Both the position numbers and the translations under genes were made by a program. A stretch of 64,000 nt of DNA, taken from positions 930,001 to 994,000 of the forward strand of contig OY761541.1 of assembly GCA_963664625.1 (NCBI GenBank). The letters are read 5' to 3'. Shown piece by piece: positions 25,614-33,647 of this stretch. The stretch's first letter is position 1. Every line of letters starts with the position of its first letter. The notes below the pieces were generated by a model. The model was not told the origin of the DNA. It saw nothing but the letters and a program-made list of their open reading frames with translations, and searched no databases. Source of the stretch: CBDCFV01 sp963664625 (lineage in GTDB: Bacteria > Chloroflexota > Dehalococcoidia > Lucifugimonadales > UBA3495).

Positions 25614-25892
25614 CTACACACCACCAGCGACGGCTGGAACTATGCTCACTTCGTCACCGGAATTGACCGAGGTTGCAAGACCTTCAAGGAACCGGACATC
25701 CTCCCCGTTGAGGTACAGGTTCACGAAATAGCGCAACTCTCCGTTCTCGTCTATCAACCGGTCCTTGAAACCGGGATAGTTGGCGTCCAACTTTTCCACC
25801 AGCTCGCCCATATTGGATGAGTCCATTTCCACTTGCGCCGCGCCGTTGGTCATCCGGCGCAATGGCGTGGGGATCCGAACCACGACACTCAT
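25614..25892 (-). CDS. MoaD/ThiS-family ubiquitin-like sulfur carrier protein
   Basis: A 92-residue beta-grasp protein of the MoaD/ThiS group: VVVRIPTPLRRMTNG, then GELVEKLDANYPGFKDRL, RYFVNLYLNGEDVRFLEGL, and SGDEVSIVPAVAGGV at the end. The Gly-Gly pair that is activated as an adenylate and then thiocarboxylate is present but is followed by one extra Val. Carriers with such a tail need trimming in some sulfur systems. It is the last gene of a minus-strand trio with a NIL-domain gene and threonine synthase, a neighbourhood resembling CysO-type sulfur assimilation rather than molybdopterin synthesis. Confidence 0.85.
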   Translation of the reverse strand: MSVVVRIPTPLRRMTNGAAQVEMDSSNMGELVEKLDANYPGFKDRLIDENGELRYFVNLYLNGEDVRFLEGLATSVNSGDEVSIVPAVAGGV

Positions 25893-25939
25893 TGGGGGAT
25901 ATCCTCCTGCAATTTACCCGGTTGGCCTGGCAATTGTGC

Positions 25940-26182
25940 CTAGCCGTCTATAACGTCGCCACTCACGGGGTCCACCCGTACCCCAATGGCACTGACCCAG
26001 TCCAGCCCTCGCTCGATCTCAGATTCTTCCCCGTCCAGCTCCAACACCACCCAGCCCATATTCTCACGAACGTCGGCGCGGCGTATGTTAGTCACTACCT
26101 GGAAATTCTGCCCCAACTGGTAGATGATCGGCTCTTTAACTAACTCGCTGATAAAGGTGAACTTCACCCTTTGCATTCCCAT
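25940..26182 (-). CDS. NIL-domain protein
   Basis: An 80-residue protein made of one NIL domain, the small ligand-binding fold first seen at the C-terminus of methionine ABC transporter ATPases. It reads KFTFISELVKEPIIYQLGQ, VVTNIRRADVRENMGWVVLEL and WVSAIGVRVDPVSG. Free-standing NIL proteins occur beside sulfur carrier and homocysteine synthesis genes in anaerobes. It lies 6 bp after threonine synthase and 47 bp before the MoaD-like gene. A sulfur amino acid role is inferred from this setting. A second Met gives a start 3 bases earlier, at 26185. Confidence 0.8.
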   Translation of the reverse strand: MGMQRVKFTFISELVKEPIIYQLGQNFQVVTNIRRADVRENMGWVVLELDGEESEIERGLDWVSAIGVRVDPVSGDVIDG

Positions 26183-26188
26183 CAACGC

Positions 26189-27478
26189 TCATCCTCCCAC
26201 CGCAATACGCTGGTTTAGCGCATCCTCAAAAGACCTCATCGTAGGCTTGATGGACAGGGGGTCCACCACTTCTTCGACAGCTTCCTGGGTCTTGAGACCG
26301 TTCCCGGTAATGTAGGCGACCGTCAATTCGTCGGGCTTGATGGCGCCGCTCTCTGCCAGGTTGCGCAATGCCGACACTGTGACGCCGCCAGCAGTCTCGG
26401 TAAAGATTCCCTCGGTTTCCGCCAGCAACTTTATGCCTTCCACTACTTCCTGTTCGGGCACGGCATAGGCGGAACCGTCCGATTGTTTGAGCACCCTTAG
26501 AGCGTAGATGCCGTCGGCAGGGTTGCCGATGGCGAGGGACTTGGCCACTGTGTTCGGCCGCACGGGCGCCACATGAGCAAGTCCATTGTTCCAAGCATTG
26601 GCGATCGGAGCGCAGCCAACCGCTTGGGCCATGTGCATCCTGGTTATGACCGCTGGGTGGTGGACAGTATTCTGGTCGGGGCCGAAGGAGCTTGCCTCAA
26701 CCCCGTCCAATAGTCCCAGACACGCCAGTTCATTGAAACCCTTCCATATCTTGGTGAACATCGCGCCCGACGCACTGGGAACAACCACATGCTCGGGCAC
26801 CCGCCACCCCAGTTGTTCCGCCACTTCGTAGCCCAGTGTCTTGCTACCCTCGGCATAGTAGGGGCGCATGTTGATATTGACGAAAGCCCAACCGTAATTG
26901 TCGGCGATTTCGCTGCAAAGCCGGTTGACCTCGTCGTAAGTGCCCTCTACCGATACCAGCGTAGGATTGTAGACGGCGGCACCTATTATCTTGCCTCTCT
27001 CCAGGTCCCAAGGGATAAATACCACCGCACGCACACCCGCCCGGGCCGCATGAGCGGCAACGCTACAGGCGAGATTGCCAGTGGAGGCGCAGGCGAGGGT
27101 ATCGAAGCCGAATTCCACCGCTTTAGTCGAAGCAACGGAAACGACCCGGTCCTTGAATGAAAAAGAGGGATTGACGCTGTCGTTTTTGATGTAGAGGTTG
27201 TGTAATCCCAAACGCTTACCAAGGTTTCTCGCCTTCAGCAACGGCGTGTACCCGGCCATTATGTCCACCGGGTCCTCGCCGCTGGCCGGCAGCAGGTCTT
27301 GATATCTCCAGATACTCAGTGGGCCTGAGGTGATGCGCTCGTGGCTGATTACCTCTGAAATGGTGGCGTAATCGTAGACCACTTCCAGTGGCCCAAAGCA
27401 GAAGTCACAAACATTCAAAGGTTCGGGAGGATTGTCCCTGCCGCATTCCCGGCACTTTAGCCCGCTGACGAAAGGCAC
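26189..27478 (-). CDS. thrC: Threonine synthase (zinc-ribbon class)
   Basis: A 429-residue PLP enzyme that makes threonine from O-phosphohomoserine. A zinc ribbon (CREC, then CDFC) begins the protein, a feature of the short archaeal/bacterial ThrC class. PLP Lys is in FSFKDRVVSVA, the phosphate loop is CASTGNLACSVAAHAARAG, and VVPSASGAMF and GGVTVSALRNL follow. GTG at 27478 is chosen because GGAGG precedes it by 10 bases; a GTG at 27517 is an alternative. Linkage to NIL and MoaD-like genes leaves open a role in a related sulfur-accepting beta-replacement. Confidence 0.88.
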   Translation of the reverse strand: MPFVSGLKCRECGRDNPPEPLNVCDFCFGPLEVVYDYATISEVISHERITSGPLSIWRYQDLLPASGEDPVDIMAGYTPLLKARNLGKRLGLHNLYIKNDSVNPSFSFKDRVVSVASTKAVEFGFDTLACASTGNLACSVAAHAARAGVRAVVFIPWDLERGKIIGAAVYNPTLVSVEGTYDEVNRLCSEIADNYGWAFVNINMRPYYAEGSKTLGYEVAEQLGWRVPEHVVVPSASGAMFTKIWKGFNELACLGLLDGVEASSFGPDQNTVHHPAVITRMHMAQAVGCAPIANAWNNGLAHVAPVRPNTVAKSLAIGNPADGIYALRVLKQSDGSAYAVPEQEVVEGIKLLAETEGIFTETAGGVTVSALRNLAESGAIKPDELTVAYITGNGLKTQEAVEEVVDPLSIKPTMRSFEDALNQRIAVGG

Positions 27479-27691
27479 CCCTGAAGGTCCTCCAAGGAAG
27501 ATTGCACACAAGTCCACCGTCGGTAGGCAAGACGGGGGTTGGCAGGCATACTATCAAAGGGCCTATTTGTTGTCAAGTTGGACCCGTCCTTCAAGTCTCT
27601 TTCGGTTCCCGTATCCAAGGCCCGTTTACCACGAAAACAGGTGATATAATTCATGGCGTTTGCCCGATAGGGGCAGCAATGAGGAGCGGTC

Positions 27692-28963
27692 TTGGCTCGA
27701 ACCCGGTACCTGATTGACGTTCTGCACCAATACTCCATTCTGCTTATCCTTGGGGTCATCGCCGGGCTTAGCCTGGCTAACATCGACTACCACATCTATG
27801 AACGGCTGGTCGAGTATCACCCATTCGGATACGATTTTATGCTGTTTCATAGACACGTTACGGTCCACTTCCTGATCAACGAAGTCCTTATGGTCTTCTT
27901 CTTTGGCATAGCCGCCAAGGAAATTACCGACTCCGTTCTGCCGGGCGGCGCCCTGAACCCGGTGCAAAGGGCCGTCAACCCCATATTCAGCACAGTGGGC
28001 GGTGTGGTTGTCCCAGCCGGCATGTACTTGCTCCTGGCCATGCTATTTTACGGCGGCACTGAAAATTTTAGAGAAGTGGCCAACGGGTGGGCCATTCCGG
28101 CGGCCACCGACATCGCTCTGGCTTGGCTGCTTGCCCGTATGGTGTTCGGAACGTTGCATCCGGCGGTCAATTTCTTGCTGCTCCTGGCCGTCGCAGACGA
28201 CGCCATCGGACTGCTTATCATCGCGGCGTTTTATCCCAACCCCGAAATTCCATTGCAACCTGCTTGGCTCCTGCTCACCGTTGGCGGCATGGGTGTGGCG
28301 TTCGCCATGCGTCGGATGGGAGTCAATTACTGGTGGCCATACATCGCCGTGGGGGGTGTTCTCAGTTGGGTGGGACTGATCAGCGCGTCCATAGAACCGG
28401 CTCTGGCCCTGGTGCCAATAGTGCCCTTTATTCCTAGCGCCAACGTCCGCCCAGAGGACCCAATCAGGGCTGCGGCCTTCCCAAGAGGCTCCCACTCCAC
28501 CTTGGAGACCCACGAACCTTCCCATGACGACGAGGGTCCCTTGGAGAAGTTCGAGGACCAACTGGCCTTCCCGGTAGACGTGATTTTGCTTCTGTTTGCT
28601 TTCGCCAATACAGGGGTGGTATTCAGCGCTGTTAATGAAGTAACGATCATAGTTCTGGCGTCTCTGATAGTTGGTAAAACCGTGGGCATTACCTTGTTCG
28701 GACTGGCAGGCCAAAAACTCGGGTTTCCGCTGCCGGCGGGCATGGATGTAAAACACTTGGCAATCACCGCGTTAATCGCCGGCCTGGGTCTCACGGTGGC
28801 CCTTTTTATAGCAAGCAGAGCGTTCCAAAGTGATTCGCCCTTCCTGGACCCGGCGAAAATGGGTGCCATTCTCAGCGTAGGAGTTGCGGTATTGGCTATA
28901 GTCGCGGGACGCCTGTTACGGGTGAACGACCTGCCGGCAGAAGGGGAGGACGAACATAACTGA
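27692..28963 (+). CDS. nhaA: Na+/H+ antiporter NhaA
   Basis: A 423-residue NhaA family antiporter with about twelve membrane helices, exchanging Na+ for protons across the inner membrane. The ion-binding Asp-Asp pair is in LLLAVADDAIGLLIIAAF, preceded by the family signature GWAIPAATDIALAWLL, with GKTVGITLFG near the end. The TTG start is supported by GAGGAG about 7 bases upstream. An unusual acidic and His-rich loop (about residues 265-285, ETHEPSHDDEGPLEKFEDQ) separates the halves. It fits a marine or saline habitat. Confidence 0.93.
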   Translation: MARTRYLIDVLHQYSILLILGVIAGLSLANIDYHIYERLVEYHPFGYDFMLFHRHVTVHFLINEVLMVFFFGIAAKEITDSVLPGGALNPVQRAVNPIFSTVGGVVVPAGMYLLLAMLFYGGTENFREVANGWAIPAATDIALAWLLARMVFGTLHPAVNFLLLLAVADDAIGLLIIAAFYPNPEIPLQPAWLLLTVGGMGVAFAMRRMGVNYWWPYIAVGGVLSWVGLISASIEPALALVPIVPFIPSANVRPEDPIRAAAFPRGSHSTLETHEPSHDDEGPLEKFEDQLAFPVDVILLLFAFANTGVVFSAVNEVTIIVLASLIVGKTVGITLFGLAGQKLGFPLPAGMDVKHLAITALIAGLGLTVALFIASRAFQSDSPFLDPAKMGAILSVGVAVLAIVAGRLLRVNDLPAEGEDEHN

Positions 28964-29040
28964 AGTGATATACTGAGGCTAGGCTGGCCACTATGCCTGC
29001 GCCATGCCTTCAGTTCTGACGATTGACGGAGGATGCCACA

Positions 29041-29328
29041 ATGATCGGTGTTCTTACCCACCACTGGGCCAAATCGGACAAAATCGAAGAGGCGCGGAAG
29101 TTGCTGGACGGGAACGGGTTGGCCCAAAGCAAGGCCCCCGGCTTCGGCAGCCGACAGACTCTTTACTCCCTGACCGACCCTACCAAAATTACCACCCTGG
29201 TCACGTGGGACAGCAACGACATCTACGACGCTTGGCGGGCCAGCCCGGAGCGCACAGTCGCCATGGCCGGGGCAGAAGAGCTTTGGTCCCAACCACCCGA
29301 ATCGGAACGGTTTGAAATGGTGGAATAA
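29041..29328 (+). CDS. Small dimeric alpha/beta-barrel (ABM-like) protein
   Basis: A 95-residue protein beginning MIGVLTHHWAKSDKIEEARK, with TLYSLTDPTKITTLVTWDSN and a helix (DIYDAWRASPERTVAMAG). The pattern fits the antibiotic-biosynthesis-monooxygenase-like dimeric ferredoxin fold used by small oxygenases and heme-binding proteins. No catalytic residue can be named. ATG at 29041 follows GGAGG. The gene stands alone, 77 bp after nhaA, with a terminator about 110 bp downstream. Confidence 0.6.
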   Translation: MIGVLTHHWAKSDKIEEARKLLDGNGLAQSKAPGFGSRQTLYSLTDPTKITTLVTWDSNDIYDAWRASPERTVAMAGAEELWSQPPESERFEMVE

Positions 29329-29437
29329 ACCGCTTTAAACGCACGTCTCCATACCGTGATGTTGTCTGCTCGCCATTGCGACATGCAACACTTCACATGG
29401 TGGTTATGGCGGCCTTTGTCCTACGAAAAGCAAAAGA

Positions 29438-29474
29438 AAGCCCCCCTCAGAAACACCGTTTCTGAGGGGGGCTT
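29438..29474. terminator. Strong bidirectional hairpin terminator
   Basis: A perfect 16-bp inverted repeat (29438-29453 with 29459-29474) around a 5-base CACCG loop. It begins with AA and ends with TT but has no long T tract. It lies between the converging ABM-like gene and the dienelactone hydrolase gene and can stop transcription from both sides. Confidence 0.85.
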
Positions 29475-29517
29475 CGCGTTTACCCTGAAATACTGGACCT
29501 GGCTACTGTGAACTGGC

Positions 29518-30306
29518 TTAGTCGTCGCCCACGGCGGCAAGAGCCGGTTCGCTCACGCCACTGAGATGCCTGTTGTAGAAGGCCAGGACCTTCTGCCAGC
29601 CGTCCACCGCCGCGTGTTGAGCGTAGCTGGGACGGTCCACCGCGAAGAAGCCGTGTCCGGCGTTATCGTAACGGTGGAACTCGTACTCCTTCCCGTGCTG
29701 CTTCAGCGCCTCCTCGGTGGCGTCGACCTCCGCCGGCGAGGGGCGCGGGTCGTCGTTGCCGAACAGTCCCAACATTGGACAACTAAGGTTGCCCACGTAC
29801 TCGATGGGGGACACGGGCATAGCTTCCGTGGGAGGCTCGCTGTCCCTGGGGGTCACGCCGCCGCCCCAGCAGTTGACTGCGGCGTCAATACCGGACAGGG
29901 TGCAAGCGGCCAGGAATACTTGGCGTCCGCCGGAGCAGAAGCCGATGATGCCTACTTTGCCGTTGGTGTAGGGCAGAGAGCGCAGGTAGTCAATCGAGGC
30001 CTGAACGTCACCCATAGTCCGCGCATCGGGCATACCGCCCTTTTCGCGGATGCTGTCGCTGTTCTCCTGTGGAGTGGCTTTGCCCTCCCGGAAGTGCAGG
30101 TTGGGGGAAATGGTAGCAAAGCCATTGTAGGCCAGCTTGCGGGCCATCTCCTTTGAAGCCTCGTCCCATCCCGGCATGTGGTGAATCAAGACCACCGACC
30201 CCACCGGCCCGGCGCCCAAAGGCCGCGCCAAGTAAGCGTCGATCTGGTCTCCGTTGTGCCCGTTGATTAAGACCGTTTCCGCCAGCATCCCTTCATATTT
30301 AGGCAT
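29518..30306 (-). CDS. Dienelactone hydrolase-family protein
   Basis: A 262-residue alpha/beta hydrolase of the dienelactone hydrolase family. The nucleophile Cys is in GIIGFCSGGR, the Asp in LFGNDDPRPS and the His in DNAGHGFF, giving the family's Cys-Asp-His triad. It hydrolyses lactones or esters, classically in chloroaromatic breakdown. The ATG at 30306 is preferred over 30321 because TTGAGGAGGGTG lies before it. It is a single gene between the hairpin at 29438 and a 407-bp upstream gap. Confidence 0.9.
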   Translation of the reverse strand: MPKYEGMLAETVLINGHNGDQIDAYLARPLGAGPVGSVVLIHHMPGWDEASKEMARKLAYNGFATISPNLHFREGKATPQENSDSIREKGGMPDARTMGDVQASIDYLRSLPYTNGKVGIIGFCSGGRQVFLAACTLSGIDAAVNCWGGGVTPRDSEPPTEAMPVSPIEYVGNLSCPMLGLFGNDDPRPSPAEVDATEEALKQHGKEYEFHRYDNAGHGFFAVDRPSYAQHAAVDGWQKVLAFYNRHLSGVSEPALAAVGDD

Positions 30307-30713
30307 GAACACCCTCCTCAAATACTAAGCCCCTGTGTCTTCTTCAAACCCTCACGGACAGCCTGGGGCATGTATTTGAACACTACTACTTGCGGTTTTG
30401 AGTGTCAACCGGACTTGGCGGAGGGTATTCCCAACACGCGCTGGTTATGTAAAATTGGACCACCAACACAGTTGCAACGAGTGAGAGCATGGCCCCCGCT
30501 ATCAGGTGTACGAATGGCTGCCCCAGGACCGGCACGTGGCGGAGAGACGTGTCACGAATAACGTCCAACTTCCACGGCTGAACGCAGAGTTGCTTTCAAA
30601 CGCCCGTGTGTGTGCCATATAATGTTACCCGTCTCAAGTAAGGCGTGACCTTGACATCGAGTGTCTAATAAGGCCAGAGACCGGTCCCGCCGCAAGGTAG
30701 TAAGGAGGAATTC
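30307..30713. other. 407-bp gap containing an interspersed repeat
   Basis: This lies between divergent dienelactone hydrolase and Rieske genes and should contain both promoters. Bases 30423-30499 form one copy of a repeat also found inverted at 48437-48513. A 60-codon open frame on the minus strand (30386-30568) with one hydrophobic stretch spans the repeat. It could be a small membrane peptide but lacks independent support. Confidence 0.5.
30423..30499 (-). repeat. 77-bp dispersed repeat, copy A (possible small membrane peptide)
   Basis: Read on the minus strand, it matches 48437-48513 with three differences in the 78-bp core. Translation gives AGAMLSLVATVLVVQFYITS followed by ACWEYP, a hydrophobic helix with a Cys-Trp end. 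Flanking sequence is unrelated beyond a few bases, so the unit has moved or been copied. Confidence 0.75.
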
Positions 30714-31037
30714 ATGGCTGATTCGGACTTCGTGAAAGTGGCCGATGTTGGTGAACTGTCGCCGGGCGACATGAAAGTGGTAGAGGTTGGCGACGACCAG
30801 GTGTTGGTGGTCAACGTCGACGGCACAATTCGGGCCTGCGACGATATCTGCTCCCATGCCTATGCTTCATTGTCCGAGGGTGACCTGAACGGTGAAGAAA
30901 TTGAATGCCCGTTGCACGGGTCGGCTTTCAACCTGACCACCGGCGAAGCGTTGACTCCGCCGGCGAGTGAAAGCATCAGGGTCTTCCAGGTACGCATCGA
31001 TGGGTCGGACGTTCTGGTAGGCCCACCCGCGGAGTAA
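30714..31037 (+). CDS. Rieske-type [2Fe-2S] ferredoxin
   Basis: A 107-residue small Rieske protein. The cluster ligands are in ICSHAYASL and CPLHGSAFNLTTGEAL (C-x-H ... C-x2-H). It resembles the ferredoxin component of Rieske non-heme iron ring-hydroxylating dioxygenases. It has no membrane anchor, so it is a soluble electron carrier. AAGGAGGAATTC precedes the ATG. It stands alone with a terminator 37 bp downstream; no oxygenase partner is adjacent, so its redox partner is unknown. Confidence 0.93.
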   Translation: MADSDFVKVADVGELSPGDMKVVEVGDDQVLVVNVDGTIRACDDICSHAYASLSEGDLNGEEIECPLHGSAFNLTTGEALTPPASESIRVFQVRIDGSDVLVGPPAE

Positions 31038-31074
31038 CGGGCCGGAGATGATTCCCGGTCGAACCGCGTTAGAA

Positions 31075-31103
31075 AGGCCCTGATCGCGCATCAGGGCCTC
31101 TTC
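31075..31103. terminator. Intrinsic terminator between Rieske and lepB genes
   Basis: A 10-bp stem AGGCCCTGAT/ATCAGGGCCT (31075-31084, 31090-31099) with a 5-base loop, followed by CTTC. It lies between converging genes and can serve both. Confidence 0.8.
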
Positions 31104-31139
31104 ACGTCACAAGCCAATGGATGTCAGCTCAAACGCTGT

Positions 31140-31769
31140 CTACGGCGGTGCATCCTTCGTCTCCCATGGAGAGGCGTTGAATGCTTGCAAGCTGGATATG
31201 GGCCAATAGACGAACCAGACTTTCCCCAAGACCTCCCGTTGAGGGACCGGACCCCAACGCCGGGAATCATTGCTGTAGGGGCGGTTATCCCCCAGGACGT
31301 AATATTCTCCATCTCCCAACCGCAGCGGGCAATTATTGGCGAGCGACGGCGGCTGGCACTGGGTGGGGTATCCTTCGATGTAGGGCTCGGGCAACTCGTC
31401 CCCGTCGACGTAGACTTTCCCGTTGCGGATTTCGACCAACTCCCCGGGTAGTCCAATGACCCGCTTCACAAAGTCCTTGGTCGGGTCCTTGGGAAAGTGG
31501 AACACGATGATCTCGCCCCGTTCCGGCGGATGGCCGGCGAACTTGAAGGCTGGCTCGTCAACCCGCCAGAAGGGAATGGTGCGGGCTAAGCGGTCCAAGT
31601 CCACTTGGAAGTACACCAGCTTGTTGACCATCAGGTACTGGCCGCCTTCCAGCGTCGGGTCCATGCTCAACCCTTCCACCTTGAAGTTCCGAAGGCTGGT
31701 CTGGATAAGCAGGAACACGATGGCCGCCAGGAAGACGGCTTCCACGAGTTCTTTCAGGACGCGGTTCAT
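31140..31769 (-). CDS. lepB: Signal peptidase I
   Basis: A 209-residue type I signal peptidase that removes signal peptides on the outer face of the inner membrane. One N-terminal transmembrane segment (residues 10-25) precedes the catalytic Ser in EGLSMDPTLEGG. The general-base Lys is in DFVKRVIGLPGELVEIRNGK. The conserved GDNRPYSNDSRRWGPV motif follows. Length is typical. The gene is 41 bp downstream of the FAH-family gene on the same strand and could be cotranscribed with it. Confidence 0.94.
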   Translation of the reverse strand: MNRVLKELVEAVFLAAIVFLLIQTSLRNFKVEGLSMDPTLEGGQYLMVNKLVYFQVDLDRLARTIPFWRVDEPAFKFAGHPPERGEIIVFHFPKDPTKDFVKRVIGLPGELVEIRNGKVYVDGDELPEPYIEGYPTQCQPPSLANNCPLRLGDGEYYVLGDNRPYSNDSRRWGPVPQREVLGKVWFVYWPISSLQAFNASPWETKDAPP

Positions 31770-31810
31770 GCGAAACCGATATGCGTGTAAACCGGCATGG
31801 TCTCAGGGCC

Positions 31811-32827
31811 TTAGCGCGAACGCTGGTAGCGGTAGTCCCTGGCGGTACCCGGTTCGGGTGTGGCGGTCGGGTTCTTGGGGCCGTAGCGATACCCCGCGTC
31901 GGCGTTGCGCTTGGAGGAGAGGCTGTTGCGCAACGTGCCGATGTTCTCGACCTCCAGTTCGACCACGTCCCGCTCCTCAAGCCACCGGGCGGCCTCGTAG
32001 CCCTTGCGTATTGCTTCCCTTACCGAGCCGCCGCCGACCGTCCCGCTGCCGATGACGTCGCCCGGAGCGATGCGGCTGTCCTTGGTGGCGCGCTCGATAA
32101 TCTCGCCCCAAGTGTAGTAGGCATTGGCGGTCTCCGAGTCCTTCAGCCACACATCGCCGTTGACCCTTACCTGGCACTTCAGGTCCAGCCGGCCGTCCTT
32201 GATGTGGGGAGCTATCTCGTCGGTGGTGACCACCCAGGGGCCCAGGGACTGGGCCGAGTCCTTGCCCTTGGCGGGGCCCAAGCCAAAAGTCATTTCGTCG
32301 AACTGGAGGTCCCGGGCGCTCCAGTCGTTGAAGATACAGAACCCGGCGATGTACTGGAACGCCTCCGACTCCGGCACATCGGTCCCGCTTCTTCCGATGA
32401 CGCAGCCAATCTCCAACTCGTAGTCCAGTTGGGTGGAGGCTGACGGGTAGGGTACCGCGTCGTCAGGGCCGTAGACCACCAAGGGATTGGAGAAGTAGAA
32501 CACCGGCATCCGGTACCAGACTTCGTCTATCTCCCTAGTCCCCTGGGAGGTGGCGTGCTCTTCATAGACAATATAGTCCCTGATGGTCGGGGGCTGGAGC
32601 ACCGGGGAGCGCAGGCGGACGGCCGCCAACGCCACTCTGGGGGCGGCTACGTTGCTTGCCAAGGCCTCACCGACGCGGTCGACGGGAGAGTCTGCCAATT
32701 CCAGCAACGCTCGGACGTCGCGCAGCGGTTGAGACGACCCCAACAGGGCAGTCACGTCCACCACCGCGTCGCCGTCGAGAACGCCGCAACGGGGACCGGT
32801 CCCCGGATCATAGGTCAGCAGTTTCAT
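31811..32827 (-). CDS. Fumarylacetoacetate hydrolase-family protein
   Basis: A 338-residue FAH-family enzyme. The C-terminal catalytic domain has the metal ligands in LDYELEIGCVIGRSG (Glu-x-Glu), FNDWSARDLQ (Asp), and the lysine-bearing GPAKGKDSAQSLGPWVVT. It ends GSGTVGGGSVREAIRKG. Family members cleave C-C bonds in beta-diketo acids or isomerise them in aromatic breakdown. It lies in a minus-strand group with a NIPSNAP gene and lepB. The substrate is unknown. Confidence 0.92.
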   Translation of the reverse strand: MKLLTYDPGTGPRCGVLDGDAVVDVTALLGSSQPLRDVRALLELADSPVDRVGEALASNVAAPRVALAAVRLRSPVLQPPTIRDYIVYEEHATSQGTREIDEVWYRMPVFYFSNPLVVYGPDDAVPYPSASTQLDYELEIGCVIGRSGTDVPESEAFQYIAGFCIFNDWSARDLQFDEMTFGLGPAKGKDSAQSLGPWVVTTDEIAPHIKDGRLDLKCQVRVNGDVWLKDSETANAYYTWGEIIERATKDSRIAPGDVIGSGTVGGGSVREAIRKGYEAARWLEERDVVELEVENIGTLRNSLSSKRNADAGYRYGPKNPTATPEPGTARDYRYQRSR

Positions 32828-32851
32828 GATTTCCTTCCTATACGAGACGCT

Positions 32852-33469
32852 TCAGTGCATTGGGGAGAAGCTGGCCGGTACTACTATCTTGGTTTCCTGG
32901 CTGACCCGTCCCGGAGCGCCGGAAGGCCATTGGGGAATTTTGCTCGCCGCCGTCCGCACCTCGTTCCGGTGGTTCAGGTCCTTGTACGGCCAGATGTGCA
33001 ACCAGCGGTTCAGCCCGCCCACCTCGGTGAACATGCCGGCAGCCAGCGGGGAAAATTCTTCCCGGTAAGGCAGGGCCTCGGTCCACCGGCGGATCAATTC
33101 CGGGATGGAGCCGGGTTCGTAGGTGTAGGTGCGCATCTCGTAGATGTTGCCGAGGGCTTGGTCGCCGCCCATGGGGCGCATGAAGGGCGCCGGAGTCCAG
33201 ATTTCCGAGTTCATGTTGAGGATAGCGCCGGGAGTGATCTTGGGCGGCCAGTTGGGGTCTTTGGCAGCCTCTGTCCGAATCCGGTTGCGCTCGTCGAGGT
33301 CTTCGTAGCCCCAAACGTGGATGATCTGGTTGAGCGGCCCAATCTCGGTGTGCCAGAAGGCCGCTATGGGCGAATACTTTTCACGGTGGGGCAGGCCCTC
33401 GGCGAATGCCTCTTCTGCCTGCTCTACTGCGCCGGGTTTCAGATCGTAGGTGCGTACTTCGTAAATCAT
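32852..33469 (-). CDS. NIPSNAP-family protein with two repeated domains
   Basis: A 205-residue protein consisting of two NIPSNAP repeats: IYEVRTYDLKPGAVEQAEEA near residue 2 and IYEMRTYTYEPGSIPELIRR near residue 105. Each is followed by an RxEFSPxAA segment and a LNxxxHxWxYxDL motif. NIPSNAP proteins have a dimeric ferredoxin-like fold, and the tandem may form the dimer inside one chain. Start 33469 has GGGAGAAA just upstream; an open frame to 33607 is not supported. It is 24 bp from the FAH gene and probably acts with it. Confidence 0.9.
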   Translation of the reverse strand: MIYEVRTYDLKPGAVEQAEEAFAEGLPHREKYSPIAAFWHTEIGPLNQIIHVWGYEDLDERNRIRTEAAKDPNWPPKITPGAILNMNSEIWTPAPFMRPMGGDQALGNIYEMRTYTYEPGSIPELIRRWTEALPYREEFSPLAAGMFTEVGGLNRWLHIWPYKDLNHRNEVRTAASKIPQWPSGAPGRVSQETKIVVPASFSPMH

Positions 33470-33647
33470 TTTCTCTCCCTGTACCCTTGGTGTGGTGTCG
33501 GTCAGTAATCGCCAGTGTAGCAACCAAGCCAAGGCTGGGCAACCGTGCGACGAAACAAGGATTGGCGTATTGCGCTTCAAGTTGACTTTGCTGTACCTAT
33601 AAGCCACAATCGCCGCAGCTAAAGCCGAGGGCTTTCAGGAGGAGGAA

